Below are positions 51,197-59,225 of a stretch of 64,000 bases of DNA, in pieces. Every line of letters begins with the position of its first letter. Position 1 is the first letter of the stretch. The stretch comes from Anaerococcus vaginalis (GTDB taxonomy: Bacteria > Bacillota > Clostridia > Tissierellales > Peptoniphilaceae), in the NCBI GenBank assembly GCA_018363915.1, contig JAGZMY010000004.1, positions 98,322 to 162,321 of the forward strand. Reading direction: 5' to 3'. Below the pieces are notes generated by a model, which was given only the letters and a program-made list of their open reading frames with translations, had not been told where the DNA came from and did no database searches. A program made the translations under genes and the position numbers.

Positions 51197-51931
51197 TCAC
51201 GATAAGTCTAAATCTTTTTTTAATATTTTTGCATTCATCCAAAATAATCCTAGAAATATCAAAATATAATAAATAAATCCTGTTAGGTTTATATATGATT
51301 CTCCCTTGTATTTTATATAAGAATAAATAAAAGCCATATAATTATAATCTTTTAAAATAATCTTATTGTGTAAAAGCAAGAAATTTTTATTTATGAAAAA
51401 CGCAAGAGCAAATATGGCTGCTGTTATTATAAAAATTAAAAATACTGATATTTTTCTTTTAAATAAATACCTATCCATTTGCATATATAAAAATACTAAA
51501 AGAGCACTTATATTTATCAAAATCATTATAAAGACCAAAGATAAAAGTATTTTTGTATTAAAATATGTTCCTACTATATAAAATAAAAATACTGACAAAA
51601 ATACTAAAAGCCAATAGAAAATATTTATTACTATTAGTTTTGCTAAAATAAATTCTCTTGCGCTTATTGGCAAGGAAAATGTAAGTATTGACCTGTTTGT
51701 GTAAAGGTCTTTGTAAAAACTATTTATAATAAAATAAGCAATTGTTAGGATAAAAACTACAACTACAATTATTTCTATTGAATTTATGGCTGAATTTATT
51801 TCTAGCGTTCTTGAAAATGCTCCAATTGTTTTGATTGACATCATTGAGATTAAAAGAATTACAAAACTTGCAATTGTTGAGATGAAAAATTTCATATTCG
51901 ATTTTGCATCATATTTTAAATATTTTCTCAT
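51197..51931 (-). CDS. ABC-2 type permease subunit
   Basis: 244 residues, six predicted membrane segments, N-terminus MRKYLKYDAKSNMKFFIST followed by the helix pair of ABC-2 exporters, with INSFYKDLYTNRSILTFSLP between helices 2 and 3 as in YtrC/BcrB-type permeases. Follows the other permease gene by 9 bp. Substrate unknown; peptide antibiotics or lipids are typical for GntR-linked systems. Confidence 0.85.
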   Translation of the reverse strand: MRKYLKYDAKSNMKFFISTIASFVILLISMMSIKTIGAFSRTLEINSAINSIEIIVVVVFILTIAYFIINSFYKDLYTNRSILTFSLPISAREFILAKLIVINIFYWLLVFLSVFLFYIVGTYFNTKILLSLVFIMILINISALLVFLYMQMDRYLFKRKISVFLIFIITAAIFALAFFINKNFLLLHNKIILKDYNYMAFIYSYIKYKGESYINLTGFIYYILIFLGLFWMNAKILKKDLDLS

Positions 51932-51940
51932 ATTTTTCTC

Positions 51941-52729
51941 CTAAAAATCAATCTTCTCTTCTATCAAAAATACATTATAAAAAAATGTAACTGCTATTAT
52001 CAAAATAGAAAATGTCAACATCCAAATATTTATTCCCAAAACTTTTCCGTCAACTCCATTGTAAAGCATGGAAATATCTACTCCATTTATATTTATAATT
52101 CTTTGGATGGAAAAGTCTTTAAATCTCAAAATCACTGGGCTTATTGTGTAAATATTTCTTAAAAGCCAAACTATTATTGTAAATAAAACAATGGACAAAA
52201 CCACTGACACAAATGAATAATACCTTCTAAAAATTTGTACTTTTGAAAGAGTAATTCCAAAAACCAAAAGAAGATAGGCAATTGAATAGTAGATTTCTAA
52301 AACAAAAATATATACAAAAAGAGCTTTCATGGATATATTTATTAAATCATCATAAATCCCCAAAAATTTCGAGCTTATAATTAAAGAGCCAACAAAAACT
52401 ACAAGACTTAAAAAGCCTATCACAAGACTTGCCAAAAATTTTGCAAAAATAATCTTAGCTACAGAAATATTTATGGTAAAAGTTATGTAAGATGACTTGT
52501 CAAAAATATCTCTTTTGTATCTAATGGTAAAAAATATCAAACAAACTGACAAAATTATAAGGGCAAGAGCTATAAGGAGAATAAAAAATGAAGTGTTTTT
52601 ATTTTCCAGCTCAAAGCTATTTAATTTATAAAATATTCCAACAAGACCTTGAGAAAGTATGGCAAATAATGCCATCAAAAGAAAAAATCCCCTTGACCTT
52701 TTTAATTCATATTTCAAAAATCTAATCAT
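51941..52729 (-). CDS. ABC-2 type permease subunit
   Basis: 262 residues, six predicted membrane segments; N-terminus MIRFLKYELKRSRGFF resembles that of its partner. The 4-bp overlap with the ATPase gene shows translational coupling. The two permeases differ enough to be a heterodimer with one ATPase. Confidence 0.85.
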   Translation of the reverse strand: MIRFLKYELKRSRGFFLLMALFAILSQGLVGIFYKLNSFELENKNTSFFILLIALALIILSVCLIFFTIRYKRDIFDKSSYITFTINISVAKIIFAKFLASLVIGFLSLVVFVGSLIISSKFLGIYDDLINISMKALFVYIFVLEIYYSIAYLLLVFGITLSKVQIFRRYYSFVSVVLSIVLFTIIVWLLRNIYTISPVILRFKDFSIQRIININGVDISMLYNGVDGKVLGINIWMLTFSILIIAVTFFYNVFLIEEKIDF

Positions 52730-53430
52730 ATTACAAAAATTTCCTTATACAAATCTACCATTTGTTTTTTATACTTATCTCTCAAATCTTCGGCGTCTTC
52801 TTCCAAAAGAATTTGTCCTCTTTGGATAAAAGCTGCCCTATCAAAAAGATTTTCCAAATCTCCAATTTGATGAGTTGTAATAATAATTGTCCTACCAATA
52901 TCTACAGTTTTTATAATTGCAGATAAAATCATATCCTTTGCAATAGGATCAACTCCTTCAATTGGCTCATCCAAAATATATAATTTTGTATCACGAGAAA
53001 GAGTCAGTGCCAAAAGAAGCCTCTCCTTCATTCCCTTTGATAATTTATCAGAATAACCTTCCTTTGGAATTTTCATAAAATCAAAAAGTTCCTTGCAAAC
53101 TCTCATATTAAAATCATCATAAAAATCCTTGTAAAGATTTACCGTATCTTCAATTGTTAAATTATCATAAAGATGGTAGGCATCAGGCAAATAAGAAATG
53201 ATTTTTTTAGTTTCAACTCCAACTTTTTTCCCATCAATTAAAATTTCTCCATCATTAGGCTTGATAAGACCCATAATACATTTTAAAAGAGTAGTTTTTC
53301 CTGAACCATTTGGACCCATAAGTCCCAAAATTTTTCCCCTTTCAAGTTTTAAATCAATACCATCAAGCACATTTTTTTTGCCATAAGTTTTTTTCAAATT
53401 TTTTATTTCTAATATATTATCCATTAGCAT
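52726..53430 (-). CDS. ABC transporter ATP-binding protein (YtrB-like)
   Basis: 234 residues. Walker A LMGPNGSGKTTLLKCIMG near residue 36, signature in the LSKGMKERL form (not LSGGQ, common in this exporter class) near 134, Walker B LYILDEPIEGVDP near 155, and switch His in IITTHQIGDLE. Overlaps the GntR gene by 14 bp and permease 1 by 4. Start at the first or third codon (both ATG). Confidence 0.93.
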   Translation of the reverse strand: MLMDNILEIKNLKKTYGKKNVLDGIDLKLERGKILGLMGPNGSGKTTLLKCIMGLIKPNDGEILIDGKKVGVETKKIISYLPDAYHLYDNLTIEDTVNLYKDFYDDFNMRVCKELFDFMKIPKEGYSDKLSKGMKERLLLALTLSRDTKLYILDEPIEGVDPIAKDMILSAIIKTVDIGRTIIITTHQIGDLENLFDRAAFIQRGQILLEEDAEDLRDKYKKQMVDLYKEIFVI

Positions 53431-53767
53431 TCATCCTCAAAGATACAAAATCATAAACACCCTCATTTGTAATTCCTATTGAATTCATATTTTTTAAAAA
53501 TTCATTCAAATATCCATTTGCAAATTCCACAATTAGGGCATTTCTTTTGTTTTCATCAATTTTCATATAATAATAATCACTTTTTGCCTCAATCAAATCC
53601 TCATCCAAAAGTCTTTGGTAAGTTTTATCCACATAAGAAGGATTTACCCTAAATTTATTAATAAGAAATTCCTTATCATAAAACTTATCCCCATTTTTTA
53701 GAAAATTATTTATAATATTTTTGGCAACAAAGTTTCTAATTTCATTATTTACTGACCTATCTTCCAT
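53417..53767 (-). CDS. GntR-family (YtrA-type) regulator of the ABC exporter
   Basis: 116 residues; winged helix at residues 8-70 (IRNFVAKNIINNFLKNGD, LINKFRVNPSYVDKTYQ, LLDEDLIEAKSDYYY) and a short helical tail. More divergent from the GntR consensus than the regulator at the left end. It lies 28 bp after barstar and overlaps the ATPase gene, as in ytr operons. No obvious operator palindrome lies directly before it. Confidence 0.82.
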   Translation of the reverse strand: MEDRSVNNEIRNFVAKNIINNFLKNGDKFYDKEFLINKFRVNPSYVDKTYQRLLDEDLIEAKSDYYYMKIDENKRNALIVEFANGYLNEFLKNMNSIGITNEGVYDFVSLRMNANG

Positions 53768-53795
53768 ATTAGCTCCTTTTCTTTACTATATTAAT

Positions 53796-54050
53796 CTATG
53801 ATAGAAAATCAATTTCCAAATCAAAACAAAGACTTGCCTTCATAAAACAAGACAAAAATTTTTCCCCATAATCATTCAAATTTTTATAAATAAGAGGATA
53901 ATTTTTAATAACAATTTTCTCATCAAGCATAGAAATTTCATCAAAAAGCCCATCAAGATTATTTACTTCATATTCAAAATCAATTTTTTCATTCAAATAA
54001 GAAAAGGACTCATCCCTTGACTTAAATTTATTTCCATCCAAACAAATCAT
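53796..54050 (-). CDS. Barstar-family ribonuclease inhibitor
   Basis: 84 residues, close to the 90 of barstar. It begins MICLDGNKFKSRDESFSYL and has the barstar core VNNLDGLFDEISMLDEKIV, the helix-strand part that occupies barnase's active site (acidic Asp and Glu present). The start is directly after the stop of the barnase-like gene (gap 0). It stays in the cytosol, so it would protect the cell from enzyme not yet exported. Confidence 0.85.
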   Translation of the reverse strand: MICLDGNKFKSRDESFSYLNEKIDFEYEVNNLDGLFDEISMLDEKIVIKNYPLIYKNLNDYGEKFLSCFMKASLCFDLEIDFLS

Positions 54051-54500
54051 CTAATTCTCCTTGGTAAAACTTTTGTAATGGTCTTTGGTGTAAAAAATAT
54101 TAAAATCCTCATCATAAATAAGTCTTTCGCCACCACGTCTTCCACCAAAATAATTTACATCACATTCCTTGTAATTTGCATCAGGCAAATTTTTTTCAAA
54201 ATTTCCAAAATAATCTCCACCAATTACTCCCTTATCAGTAACTTCCCACAAATTTCCCTTTTTAGGAATCCAACCAAGTTTTTTAGCTTCTTTTTTTGTC
54301 AAAAAATTTGGAGGAAGTTTTTTATAAGCTTTAATATAATCAACTACATCATCTTTTTTATAATAAGACTTATCTTCAAGAAGACTTGTACATTCAACTT
54401 CTTCATTAGAATTAATATTTTCATGCTTTACACATCCAGCAAAAGCAAAAATAAGAAAAAAACTTAAAATAAATTTATAAAAAAAGTTTTTAATTTTCAT
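54051..54500 (-). CDS. Barnase-family guanyl-specific ribonuclease, lipoprotein form
   Basis: 149 residues. A lipoprotein signal (lipobox FAGC, Cys near 23) and a ~35-residue linker precede a barnase domain: VVDYIKAYKKLPPNFLTKKEA, LGWIPKKGNLWEV, IGGDYFGN, then KECDVNYFGGRRGGERLIY and TKDHYKSFTK. By alignment with barnase the catalytic Glu (KEC), two Arg (GGRR...ER) and His (DHY) are all kept. Barnase is normally freely secreted; here it is lipid-anchored outside. AAAGGAG precedes the ATG; divergent from the DUF523 gene. Confidence 0.88.
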   Translation of the reverse strand: MKIKNFFYKFILSFFLIFAFAGCVKHENINSNEEVECTSLLEDKSYYKKDDVVDYIKAYKKLPPNFLTKKEAKKLGWIPKKGNLWEVTDKGVIGGDYFGNFEKNLPDANYKECDVNYFGGRRGGERLIYDEDFNIFYTKDHYKSFTKEN

Positions 54501-54513
54501 TTAATTACTCCTT

Positions 54514-54529
54514 TGCTATAATTATATCA
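54514..54529. promoter_or_regulatory. Overlapping divergent extended -10 promoters
   Basis: In the 43-bp gap, TGCTATAAT (plus, 54514-54522) and TGATATAAT (minus, 54529-54521) share the palindrome TATAATTATA. Predicted transcript starts lie inside each other's promoter, so only one direction can fire at a time. Confidence 0.7.
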
Positions 54530-54543
54530 GAAAGGATAAAAAT

Positions 54544-54996
54544 ATGAATGTATTAATATCAAGATGTCTTTTAGGAATAAATTGTCGCTATGACGGAAAA
54601 AATAACGAAATAAAAAATTTAAAAGAAAAATTTCCACAAATAAATTTCATAAATATCTGCCCAGAAGTAGATTCAGGAATGAAAACACCAAGAAAGCCAT
54701 GTGAAATAAAAAATTCTAAAGTGATAAATGTAGATGGAGTAGATTTTACAAAAAATTTCAAAAAAGGTGGAGAAATTGCCTTAGAAATTTGTAAGAAAAA
54801 TAATATAAAAATCGCCCTCCTAAAAGCAAAATCTCCATCTTGCGGAAAAGATTTTATTTATGATGGAAATTTTAATAAAAATTTAGTAAAAGGCGATGGA
54901 ATAACTTGCCAAATTTTAAAGAAAAATGATATAATAATTTTTACCGAAAAGGAAATTGAAGAATTTTATTCTTATATAAAAGCTAAAATTAGCTAA
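54544..54996 (+). CDS. DUF523 family protein
   Basis: 150 residues of DUF523: Cys-rich VLISRCLLGINCRYDG at the start, FINICPEVDSGMKTPR near 36, and LLKAKSPSCGKDFIYDG near 97, each with conserved Cys. Function unknown; the Cys set suggests metal or Fe-S binding, and it may be related to 2-thiouracil desulfurase-type proteins (inference). AAAGGAT precedes the ATG. Confidence 0.88.
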   Translation: MNVLISRCLLGINCRYDGKNNEIKNLKEKFPQINFINICPEVDSGMKTPRKPCEIKNSKVINVDGVDFTKNFKKGGEIALEICKKNNIKIALLKAKSPSCGKDFIYDGNFNKNLVKGDGITCQILKKNDIIIFTEKEIEEFYSYIKAKIS

Positions 54997-55029
54997 TCTT
55001 AAAATTTTAAAAAATTTTCAAAAAAATAT

Positions 55030-55058
55030 TTGACAAATATTTTTAAAGCTGGTATATT
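55030..55058 (+). promoter_or_regulatory. Promoter of tRNA-Pro
   Basis: TTGACA (55030-55035), 17 bp, TATATT (55053-55058), about 20 bp before the mature tRNA. Confidence 0.8.
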
Positions 55059-55078
55059 ATATATTGTCGTTAGGACAT

Positions 55079-55155
55079 CGGGGTGTGGCGCAGCTTGGTA
55101 GCGCGCGTGGTTTGGGACCATGAGGCCGAAGGTTCGAATCCTTTCACCCCGACCA
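55079..55155 (+). tRNA. tRNA-Pro (anticodon UGG)
   Basis: 77 nt including encoded CCA. Acceptor CGGGGTG pairs CACCCCG; D-arm GGCGCAGCTTGGTAGCGC; anticodon stem CGTGG/CCATG with loop TTTGGGA, anticodon TGG at 55113-55115; T-arm loop TTCGAAT; discriminator A and CCA at the end. It is a single tRNA with its own promoter and terminator. Confidence 0.98.
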
Positions 55156-55162
55156 TTTTTTT

Positions 55163-55184
55163 GCAAGCAAAAGCTTGCTTTTTT
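55163..55184 (+). terminator. Terminator of tRNA-Pro
   Basis: GCAAGC / GCTTGC stem with AAAA loop, then a T-run, 8 bp after the CCA end. Confidence 0.85.
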
Positions 55185-55217
55185 AGTTGTAATACGTAAA
55201 TTTTCCCTTTTAAAATT

Positions 55218-55237
55218 GCACCGAGCGGTGCTTTTTT
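55218..55237 (+). terminator. Second hairpin-plus-T-run after tRNA-Pro
   Basis: GCACC / GGTGC stem, loop GAGC, then TTTTTT; a back-up terminator or the end of a short unseen transcript. Confidence 0.65.
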
Positions 55238-55262
55238 TATGCCTATTTTTTTAAAAAATTCT

Positions 55263-55361
55263 TTAGCAATAAGCAAAATAAAAATTTAACCCATAAAAGA
55301 GATCTCTCCTCTCTTTATAATCGGTAGAGATGGGTTATGGAACTCTTTATTTTATTGCTAA
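55263..55361. repeat. Structured inverted-repeat element 1
   Basis: A ~99-bp imperfect palindrome: outer arms TTAGCAATAA...AAAATAAA with TTTATTTTATTGCTAA (one 4-nt insertion), inner arms AACCCAT (55288-55294) and ATGGGTT (55330-55336), and an inside AGAGATCTCT palindrome. It is followed on the plus strand by seven T. It shares TAACCCATCTC and GGAGAGATCTC words with element 2, in the opposite orientation. Confidence 0.65.
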
Positions 55362-55450
55362 TTTTTTTATTTTATCTTTTTTGGCTTATATAAATTTTAA
55401 AAATAAAATTTAAAAAACATTCTACTTTTTATTTATTAATTATTAATGAA

Positions 55451-55544
55451 AAAAATAACCCATCTCGACCTTGTGGAGAGATCTCATTTATTAAATTTAT
55501 CTATGAGTTCTCTTTTGATTTTGCGATCGAGATGGGTTATTTTT
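55451..55544. repeat. Structured inverted-repeat element 2
   Basis: 94-bp element with perfect 18-bp ends AAAAATAACCCATCTCGA / TCGAGATGGGTTATTTTT. An inner stem GAGATCTCAT (55478-55487) pairs ATGAGTTCTC (55503-55512) with one mismatch. It is 15 bp past the last gene of the BMP importer and may act as that operon's terminator on the minus strand. The rest of the 55156-55558 gap is plain AT-rich sequence. Confidence 0.7.
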
Positions 55545-55558
55545 ATATTCTGTTATTT

Positions 55559-56494
55559 TTAAATATCTTCTGTCAAATATGGCTTACCACTTGCCTTTGG
55601 TGCATTTGATTTTTTATTAAATAAAATTAAGAAAATCAAAATTGAAATGTATGGAATCATTGAAATAAATTCCATTGGAAGGCTTATAGTTGTTCCTGTT
55701 AAATAGGTTGCTATAGCTTGGGTTAGTCCAAAAAATAATGAACCTATCAAAACTCCTTGTGGCCTCCAATTTCCAAATATTACACAAACGAGTGCAATGT
55801 ATCCTTGACCTGCAATTAAGGTTGGAGAAAATACACTTACTACTGCAAGTGACATAGAAGCTCCTCCAAGTCCTCCCATAAATCCTGAAAACATTACCGC
55901 AAGATACCTAATTTTTCCTACAGAAATATCTAAAGTTTCAGCTGCTTTTGGATGTTCTCCAACTGCAATTAGCCTTAGTCCCCATTTTGTTTTATATAAA
56001 AATACATAAAGCAAAATTACAGATATTAAAGCAATATAAACTGTCGCATATTGAGAAAAAATATTTTTTAGCGCTTGATTTGTAATCAAACCGTCAAATA
56101 ATCTAGGAATTTTATTTTCCAAAGCAATTGATGGGGTTTGAGTTGCGCCATCAAAAAATAATCTTGCTAGAAACAAAGCCAAACCTGGTGCTAATGTATT
56201 TATAGCAATACCAGAAATAGTTTGATCTCCTGCAAATGTAACTGAAACAAGTGCATGGATTAGTCCAAAAAACATTCCAGCAAGACCGCCCGCCAAAAAT
56301 CCAAGCCATGGATTTCCTACATAATATCCTACTGTTGCTGCTACTAAAGCACCTATTGTCATCATTCCTTCAAGTCCAATATTTACTACTCCAGATTTTT
56401 CTGAAATCATTCCACCAAGGCCAGTCAATAATACTGGTGTAGCATTTGAAAGTGTATTTCCAATTATTAATCCTAAAACTGTCAAATTAAGCAT
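55559..56494 (-). CDS. Nucleoside ABC transporter permease (NupQ/BmpD-like)
   Basis: 311 residues, about eight to ten membrane segments, of the branched-chain/ribose permease family (BPD_transp_2). It shows GLGGMISEKSGVVNIGLEGM near residue 25, ALVSVTFAGDQTISGIAINT near 85 and GAMSGFMGGLGGASMSL-like glycine stretch near 200. Last gene of a four-gene importer; overlaps the partner permease by 8 bp. Hydrophobic throughout, no signal peptide. Confidence 0.92.
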   Translation of the reverse strand: MLNLTVLGLIIGNTLSNATPVLLTGLGGMISEKSGVVNIGLEGMMTIGALVAATVGYYVGNPWLGFLAGGLAGMFFGLIHALVSVTFAGDQTISGIAINTLAPGLALFLARLFFDGATQTPSIALENKIPRLFDGLITNQALKNIFSQYATVYIALISVILLYVFLYKTKWGLRLIAVGEHPKAAETLDISVGKIRYLAVMFSGFMGGLGGASMSLAVVSVFSPTLIAGQGYIALVCVIFGNWRPQGVLIGSLFFGLTQAIATYLTGTTISLPMEFISMIPYISILIFLILFNKKSNAPKASGKPYLTEDI

Positions 56495-57605
56495 TATTTC
56501 CCGCCTTTCTATTTTTCTTTTTGTTTACTTTTGCTTTTATAATTCTAAATATCAAAGGAATAGCAGTAAATAAAATTATTGTTCCTATAATTATAGAAAT
56601 CAATTCACTAGGAACTCCCATTGTTCTTTGTAAATTACTTCCTGCATATTTTAATGATCCCAAAAATAATCCTGAGAAAATACATCCTATTGGATTGTTA
56701 GATGCTAAAAGTGAAACTGCAAGTCCATCAAATCCAAAATTTTCCATAGCTGATAATAAAGGAAGTGAATAAGTGTAACCCATTACTTGAGTTACTCCTG
56801 CAAGCGAACACAAACATCCAGAAATTGCCATTGATTGGATTATTTTTTTATTTGCATCAATTCCACCGTACTCACTTGCTTCTCTGTTTAATCCTACGGC
56901 TTTTAATTTATAACCAAGACTTGTTTTTTCAAGAATAAACCAAATAATAATTACGCTAACAATAGCAAGAATTATTCCTAAATGAATTGGTGCTCTAAAA
57001 AATTTTCCAAAAAATCCATCAAATTTTTGGCTAGCATTTGTAACTAGAGTAACTTTTGCTGAATCATTTATATCAAATGTTCCCATAGAATTTGGTTTTT
57101 GATAGCGATAAACTATAAAATTTTGAAAATAAAATGCTACCCAGTTAAGCATTATAGTTGAAATTACTTCGTGAATTCCAAATTTTGCTTTTATAAATCC
57201 AGCAAGACCTCCATAAATAAATCCTGCCAAAAGTGCAACAATTATTGTAACAATAACATGGATTACTGGTGGAAGTTTTAGTAAGTAGCCCATTAAAAAT
57301 CCTACAGTTGAACCAATTATAAATTGTCCTTCTGCTCCCATATTAAATAGTCCTGTTTGAAAAGCAAAACATACACCAAGACCTGTAAGAATAATTGGCG
57401 TCGAATTTACAAGAGCCCAGCCGATATTTCTTGGGGATTTAAAAATTCCTTCTACTAATTTTCCATAAGCTTCTATTGAATTGTAACCTGTAAGAGAAAG
57501 AACTATAGCTCCAACCAAAAGTCCCAAGATTATTGATACAAGAGTAAATAATAATTTTGAATTTGAAAAAGAATTTTTTCTTTTTGTTTTTGCTTTCTTA
57601 TTCAT
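56487..57605 (-). CDS. Nucleoside ABC transporter permease (NupP/BmpC-like)
   Basis: 372 residues; a basic N-terminal tail (NKKAKTKRKNS), then about ten membrane segments with GLGVCFAFQTGLFNMGAEGQ near residue 75, FGIHEVISTIMLNWVAFYFQ near 140 and a C-terminal basic tail KAKVNKKKNRKAG. Paired with the other permease to form the membrane channel. Overlaps the ATPase gene by 8 bp. Confidence 0.92.
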   Translation of the reverse strand: MNKKAKTKRKNSFSNSKLLFTLVSIILGLLVGAIVLSLTGYNSIEAYGKLVEGIFKSPRNIGWALVNSTPIILTGLGVCFAFQTGLFNMGAEGQFIIGSTVGFLMGYLLKLPPVIHVIVTIIVALLAGFIYGGLAGFIKAKFGIHEVISTIMLNWVAFYFQNFIVYRYQKPNSMGTFDINDSAKVTLVTNASQKFDGFFGKFFRAPIHLGIILAIVSVIIIWFILEKTSLGYKLKAVGLNREASEYGGIDANKKIIQSMAISGCLCSLAGVTQVMGYTYSLPLLSAMENFGFDGLAVSLLASNNPIGCIFSGLFLGSLKYAGSNLQRTMGVPSELISIIIGTIILFTAIPLIFRIIKAKVNKKKNRKAGNNA

Positions 57606-59121
57606 GATCCCCTCCTGCCATTAATCTTCCTACTTCGTATTCATCAGTTTCTTTTGGATCAAGCTCTCCTACAATTTGTCCATCATAAATTACGCAAATT
57701 CTATCAGATAAATCCATTACTTCGTCTAATTGAAAACTTATTAATAAAACTGCCTTACCTTGATTTCTTAGTTCTACCAAATATTGGTGAATAAATTCTA
57801 TTGCTCCAACGTCAAGTCCTCTTGTTGGTTGAGCAGCTATTAATAAATCCGGATCATTTGTAATCTCTCTTGCGATAATTACTTTTTGTTGGTTTCCGCC
57901 TGAAAGACTTCCCGCCTTTTCATTTATATCATTTGGTCTAATATCAAATTTATCAATCAAATTGTTTGCATTTTCTTCTATTTTTTTGAAATCCAAAATT
58001 CCATTTTTTGAAAAGTCTTTATCTATATTCTCCAAAATCAAATTATCTTTAATTGGATATTCTAAAACCAGACCTCTTTTTTGTCTATCTTCTGGAATTT
58101 GATTCATGCCAAGGTCAATTATATTTCTAGGAGCTTTATTTGTAATATCTTCTCCTTTTAGGAGTACTTTTCCTTTTTGAGCTTTTCTCATTCCAGAAAT
58201 GGCATCTATTAATTCTGTTTGACCGTTTCCATCAACTCCTGCAATTCCTAGAATTTCTCCTTTTCTTATCGAAAGATTTAAGCCTTTTACCTTGTCAACT
58301 TTTCTGTTGTCCTTAACCCAAAGATCTTCTATCTTAAATATTTCTTCGCCAAGGTCAATTTTTTCTTTTTTTACATTAAAGCTTACATCACGGCCTACCA
58401 TTTTTTCAGCAAGATCAGCCTCACTTACGTCTTTTACATTAACTTTGTCGATGTATTCTCCCCTTCTAATTATGGTACAAGTATCTGCCATAGCTTTAAT
58501 TTCTTTTAATTTGTGGGTAATTATTATAACTGATTTTCCAAGTTCAGTTAATTTTTCAACTATTTCTATAAATTCATTTATTTCTTGAGGAGTTAAAACT
58601 GCTGTTGGCTCATCAAAAATCAAAATATCTGCTCCATGATATAAAGCTTTTAAAATTTCAACCCTTTGTTGTTGTCCAACAGATATATCCGCAACTTTGC
58701 TGTCCGGATCTATAATAAGTCCATATTCTTGGCTTAATTTAACAACTTCTTTTTTTGCCTTATCTCTATCAATGAAAGAATTTTTTCCTTCATAACCTAA
58801 TATTATATTTTCTGTTACTGTAAATGGTTCTATCAGCATAAAATGTTGGTGAACCATTCCTATGCCCATGCTAATTGCTTTTTTTGGTGAATTATTTATA
58901 ATTTCTTCGCCTTTTATGTAAATGTTTCCTTCAGTTTGAGGAAACATTCCATATAAAATATTCATAAGAGTAGTTTTACCAGCTCCATTTTCTCCAAGCA
59001 GAGCGTGTACTTCACATTTGTGAAGATCAAAATCTACGCCTTTTAAAACTTTCTTGTCGCCAAAGCTTTTATGAATATTTTTTAATGAAACAACTGGGCT
59101 TTCATTTAAATACTTATCCAT
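57598..59121 (-). CDS. Nucleoside ABC transporter ATP-binding protein (NupO/BmpB-like)
   Basis: 507 residues with two ABC domains, as in ribose/nucleoside importers. First: LLGENGAGKTTLMNILYGM near 40, signature ISVGQQQRVEILKALYHG, Walker B LIFDEPTAVLTPQE. Second: GIAGVDGNGQTELIDAISGM near 295 (degenerate Walker A), LSGGNQQKVIIAREI and AQPTRGLDVGAIE (Asp-Glu replaced by Gln-Pro), so the second site is probably weak or inactive. Separated from the lipoprotein gene by a terminator. Confidence 0.94.
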   Translation of the reverse strand: MDKYLNESPVVSLKNIHKSFGDKKVLKGVDFDLHKCEVHALLGENGAGKTTLMNILYGMFPQTEGNIYIKGEEIINNSPKKAISMGIGMVHQHFMLIEPFTVTENIILGYEGKNSFIDRDKAKKEVVKLSQEYGLIIDPDSKVADISVGQQQRVEILKALYHGADILIFDEPTAVLTPQEINEFIEIVEKLTELGKSVIIITHKLKEIKAMADTCTIIRRGEYIDKVNVKDVSEADLAEKMVGRDVSFNVKKEKIDLGEEIFKIEDLWVKDNRKVDKVKGLNLSIRKGEILGIAGVDGNGQTELIDAISGMRKAQKGKVLLKGEDITNKAPRNIIDLGMNQIPEDRQKRGLVLEYPIKDNLILENIDKDFSKNGILDFKKIEENANNLIDKFDIRPNDINEKAGSLSGGNQQKVIIAREITNDPDLLIAAQPTRGLDVGAIEFIHQYLVELRNQGKAVLLISFQLDEVMDLSDRICVIYDGQIVGELDPKETDEYEVGRLMAGGDHE

Positions 59122-59162
59122 AATACCTCACTATTAATTTAGAATTTTCTAAATATTTTTGT

Positions 59163-59195
59163 AAAAAAAAGAGTAGTTTTTCTTCCTACTCTTTT
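59163..59195 (-). terminator. Internal terminator between the BMP lipoprotein gene and the ATPase gene
   Basis: 10-bp stem AAAAGAGTAG / CTACTCTTTT, 9-nt loop, T-run on the minus strand. Partial readthrough would give more binding protein than membrane subunits. Confidence 0.85.
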
Positions 59196-59225
59196 AATTA
59201 CTTATTTTTCTTAGTAGATTTTTAC

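Noticed and set aside
55070..55276. Minus-strand ORF of 68 codons with a GFEPSASWSQTTRATKLRH segment
   Set aside because: It is the reverse complement of the tRNA-Pro gene, a well-known spurious translation.
55263..55544. T-box or tRNA-like origin for the hairpin elements
   Set aside because: No T-box core sequence, no tRNA arms, and no gene follows in the reading direction within reach.
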